DNA from: Argyresthia goedartella
Lineage: Eukaryota > Arthropoda > Insecta > Lepidoptera > Argyresthiidae
Assembly (NCBI GenBank): GCA_949825045.1
Contig: OX463816.1
Location: 14,255,579 to 14,319,578 of the forward strand
Length of the DNA: 64,000 nucleotides
Reading direction: 5' to 3'
Shown one piece after another: positions 62,875 to 64,000 of the stretch. Within the stretch, counting starts at the first letter, position 1; each line of letters begins with the position of its first letter. The position numbers and the translations under genes were made by a program. The notes under the pieces are model-generated. The model made no database searches, was not told where the DNA came from, and saw nothing but the letters and a program-made list of their open reading frames with translations.

Positions 62875-64000
62875 CTATGTCTTGTTTTGGTGTGAATTAG
62901 AAGGCTCGTGCTCCAGGGTTAGGTCGAAGTCAGTCTGAGTGCCCTGTGTCGACATCACACTGACCTCACCTGGCCCCTTCTCGCTTCGAGCCTTCTCTTC
63001 CTCCCCTCTAATGAGAGCCTCCCTCTGCAATCCACACACAAAATATGTGTTTACCAAAGAGGCAGGCTTTAGTGGTTCAGCCTTAGTCGCTGACTGGTCA
63101 CGGATAAGCCTGGCCTGGACTTGCATCATCTGGAAGCACAACCAAAACATATTTGTGCTCCATGATTCGGCATACTCAGGCGGCATACCCATCAGCAGAC
63201 GGATACCCAAAGGCATGTTCTGCCTGCTGATGATCGTCCAGTCCTCTATACCCAGGTCAACCCAATCCGTGTTCTGATATTTTATCAGCTTGATCCTCTT
63301 GTTGTCCTGTAAGCCACACTGCTACCCGAGACTTATGTAGCTTCTTTGCTACTGTGATGTTCACACCATCTAGATCACCGAAATTGACCCCAAGAAGCCA
63401 ATCTCTTGCCTCCTCGGTCATTGGCGTCACAAGGAAGAATCCTTCTGACATCAATCCCGCAAATTTTGTCATCCTGAAGTCGACCCCGGCTTCCATAGCG
63501 TTCTCAACCATGTCCTGCAGCATTTTCCTAACCGCAGACGACAGAGCTTCGTCCATTGTTAGGCCATCCTTACGGCACAAAGCCACCGCTAGCCCACGGT
63601 GCTCTTAAGCAGAGCTACGTGACCCTCGGCTTGCTCCGGTCCGCGATTTTGGCCCTTTGATGGACGCTGATCCGTCGTCTGAATCTCATCTGATCAGGAG
63701 ACCCTAACCCTTAACTTTCACAGCATTTCTGGGCGCAGAAGTTCCTGAGGTGGACTGAGCATCAATCCCCATCACCTTCTGCGACCTTTCCTGACGTGTT
63801 AGTTTGCGTCGTTTGAGCTTCTCCCGGTTTTTCTCTGCCCTACTACTATACTTATGTGAGGAACTCCCAATCGCCGCCAACTCTGTCAACTTTGTCGCGG
63901 GTTTGGGACATCAATAAGTTTTCCTCTTCTTGGATCGTGAGATCCCTGTAAATTTTTTCAGGTGACTTTGATCCATAGAATCATTGTCCTCTAAGAAAGC
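62875..64000 (-). pseudogene. Non-LTR ORF1 (DUF4780-type), broken, runs off the window (family D)
   Basis: The upstream part continues beyond the right edge. Basic region: AEKNREKLKRRKLTRQERSQ (63840-63770), stops near 63703-63690, then LTMDEALSSAVRKMLQDMVE, NAMEAGVDFRMTKFAGLMSE, FFLVTPMTEEARDWLLGVNF, VNITVAKKLHKSRVAVWLTG (to about 63300). A frame change leads to MPLGIRLLMGMPPEYAESWS and TNMFWLCFQMMQVQARLIRD, ending SNSHQNKT at 62875. A lysine-rich N-terminus plus a DUF4780-type domain fits an RNA-binding ORF1 protein. A shorter relic of the same family is at 26.9-27.4 kb. Confidence 0.7.

Overview
The window looks like intergenic DNA from an insect, most likely a moth or butterfly. It is AT-rich and I found no convincing host gene, tRNA or rRNA gene. 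Nearly everything I can interpret is transposable-element DNA of several ages. The lepidopteran assignment rests on repeats I recognise as abundant in that order: the 'CCGGTCAAGTGCGAGT ... GGGTCCCGTTT...GGGACCCT' repeat at 57663-58266 (second piece at 28428-28606), a tRNA-derived SINE at 53761-54008, and Pao-type, CR1-like and mariner/maT elements. The species cannot be told from the sequence.

Layout. 1-8.1 kb holds small non-autonomous DNA transposons: long-TIR element 6-606; a 146-bp palindrome at 2297-2442; a 940-bp element with 8-bp target duplications at 3352-4291; a TTAA-flanked element at 6413-7520; and a decayed DD37D (maT-type) mariner at 4969-6259. A CR1-like non-LTR copy (8.14-9.94 kb) lies inside a candidate TTA-flanked element at 8082-11504. 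11.5-17.5 kb is mostly featureless, with a TTAA MITE (15080-15187) and a fold-back (16376-16533). 17588-25011 is a complete but broken Pao/BEL LTR retrotransposon on the minus strand, flanked by the 5-bp duplication GACGG.

28.6-40.2 kb is one nested structure. A minus-strand CR1-like element (family B: ORF1 with an esterase-like C-terminus, then endonuclease and reverse transcriptase) is split by a second Pao/BEL element (31144-38366, plus strand, duplication TAAGC). It is split again by a 902-bp TG...CA insertion (duplication ACAA) that resembles a solo LTR. 41.4-42.0 kb has a mariner fragment. 42.4-45.6 kb has a non-LTR element on the minus strand whose ORF is open except for one apparent 1-nt frameshift, followed at 46.3-46.8 kb by a tandem array sharing its GGACGCC motif.

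47-64 kb holds more non-LTR pieces: family B copies at 47.07-48.42 and 58.4-61.9; a decayed copy of another family at 49.5-51.5; an FP25-like ORF1 relic at 55.56-56.6; and a DUF4780-type ORF1 plus endonuclease on the minus strand at 61.9-64.0. A mariner at 54303-55355 has an open 350-residue DD34D transposase.

The genes do not form a host pathway. They work, or once worked, as self-mobilising units: gag/protease/RT-RNaseH/integrase for the LTR elements, ORF1 plus EN-RT for the non-LTR elements, and single transposases acting on terminal repeats for the DNA elements. I found no evidence of an undescribed multi-gene system. The most informative signals are the nested insertions with exact target duplications, the intact mariner, the near-intact EN-RT element, and several small TIR elements whose families I cannot name.
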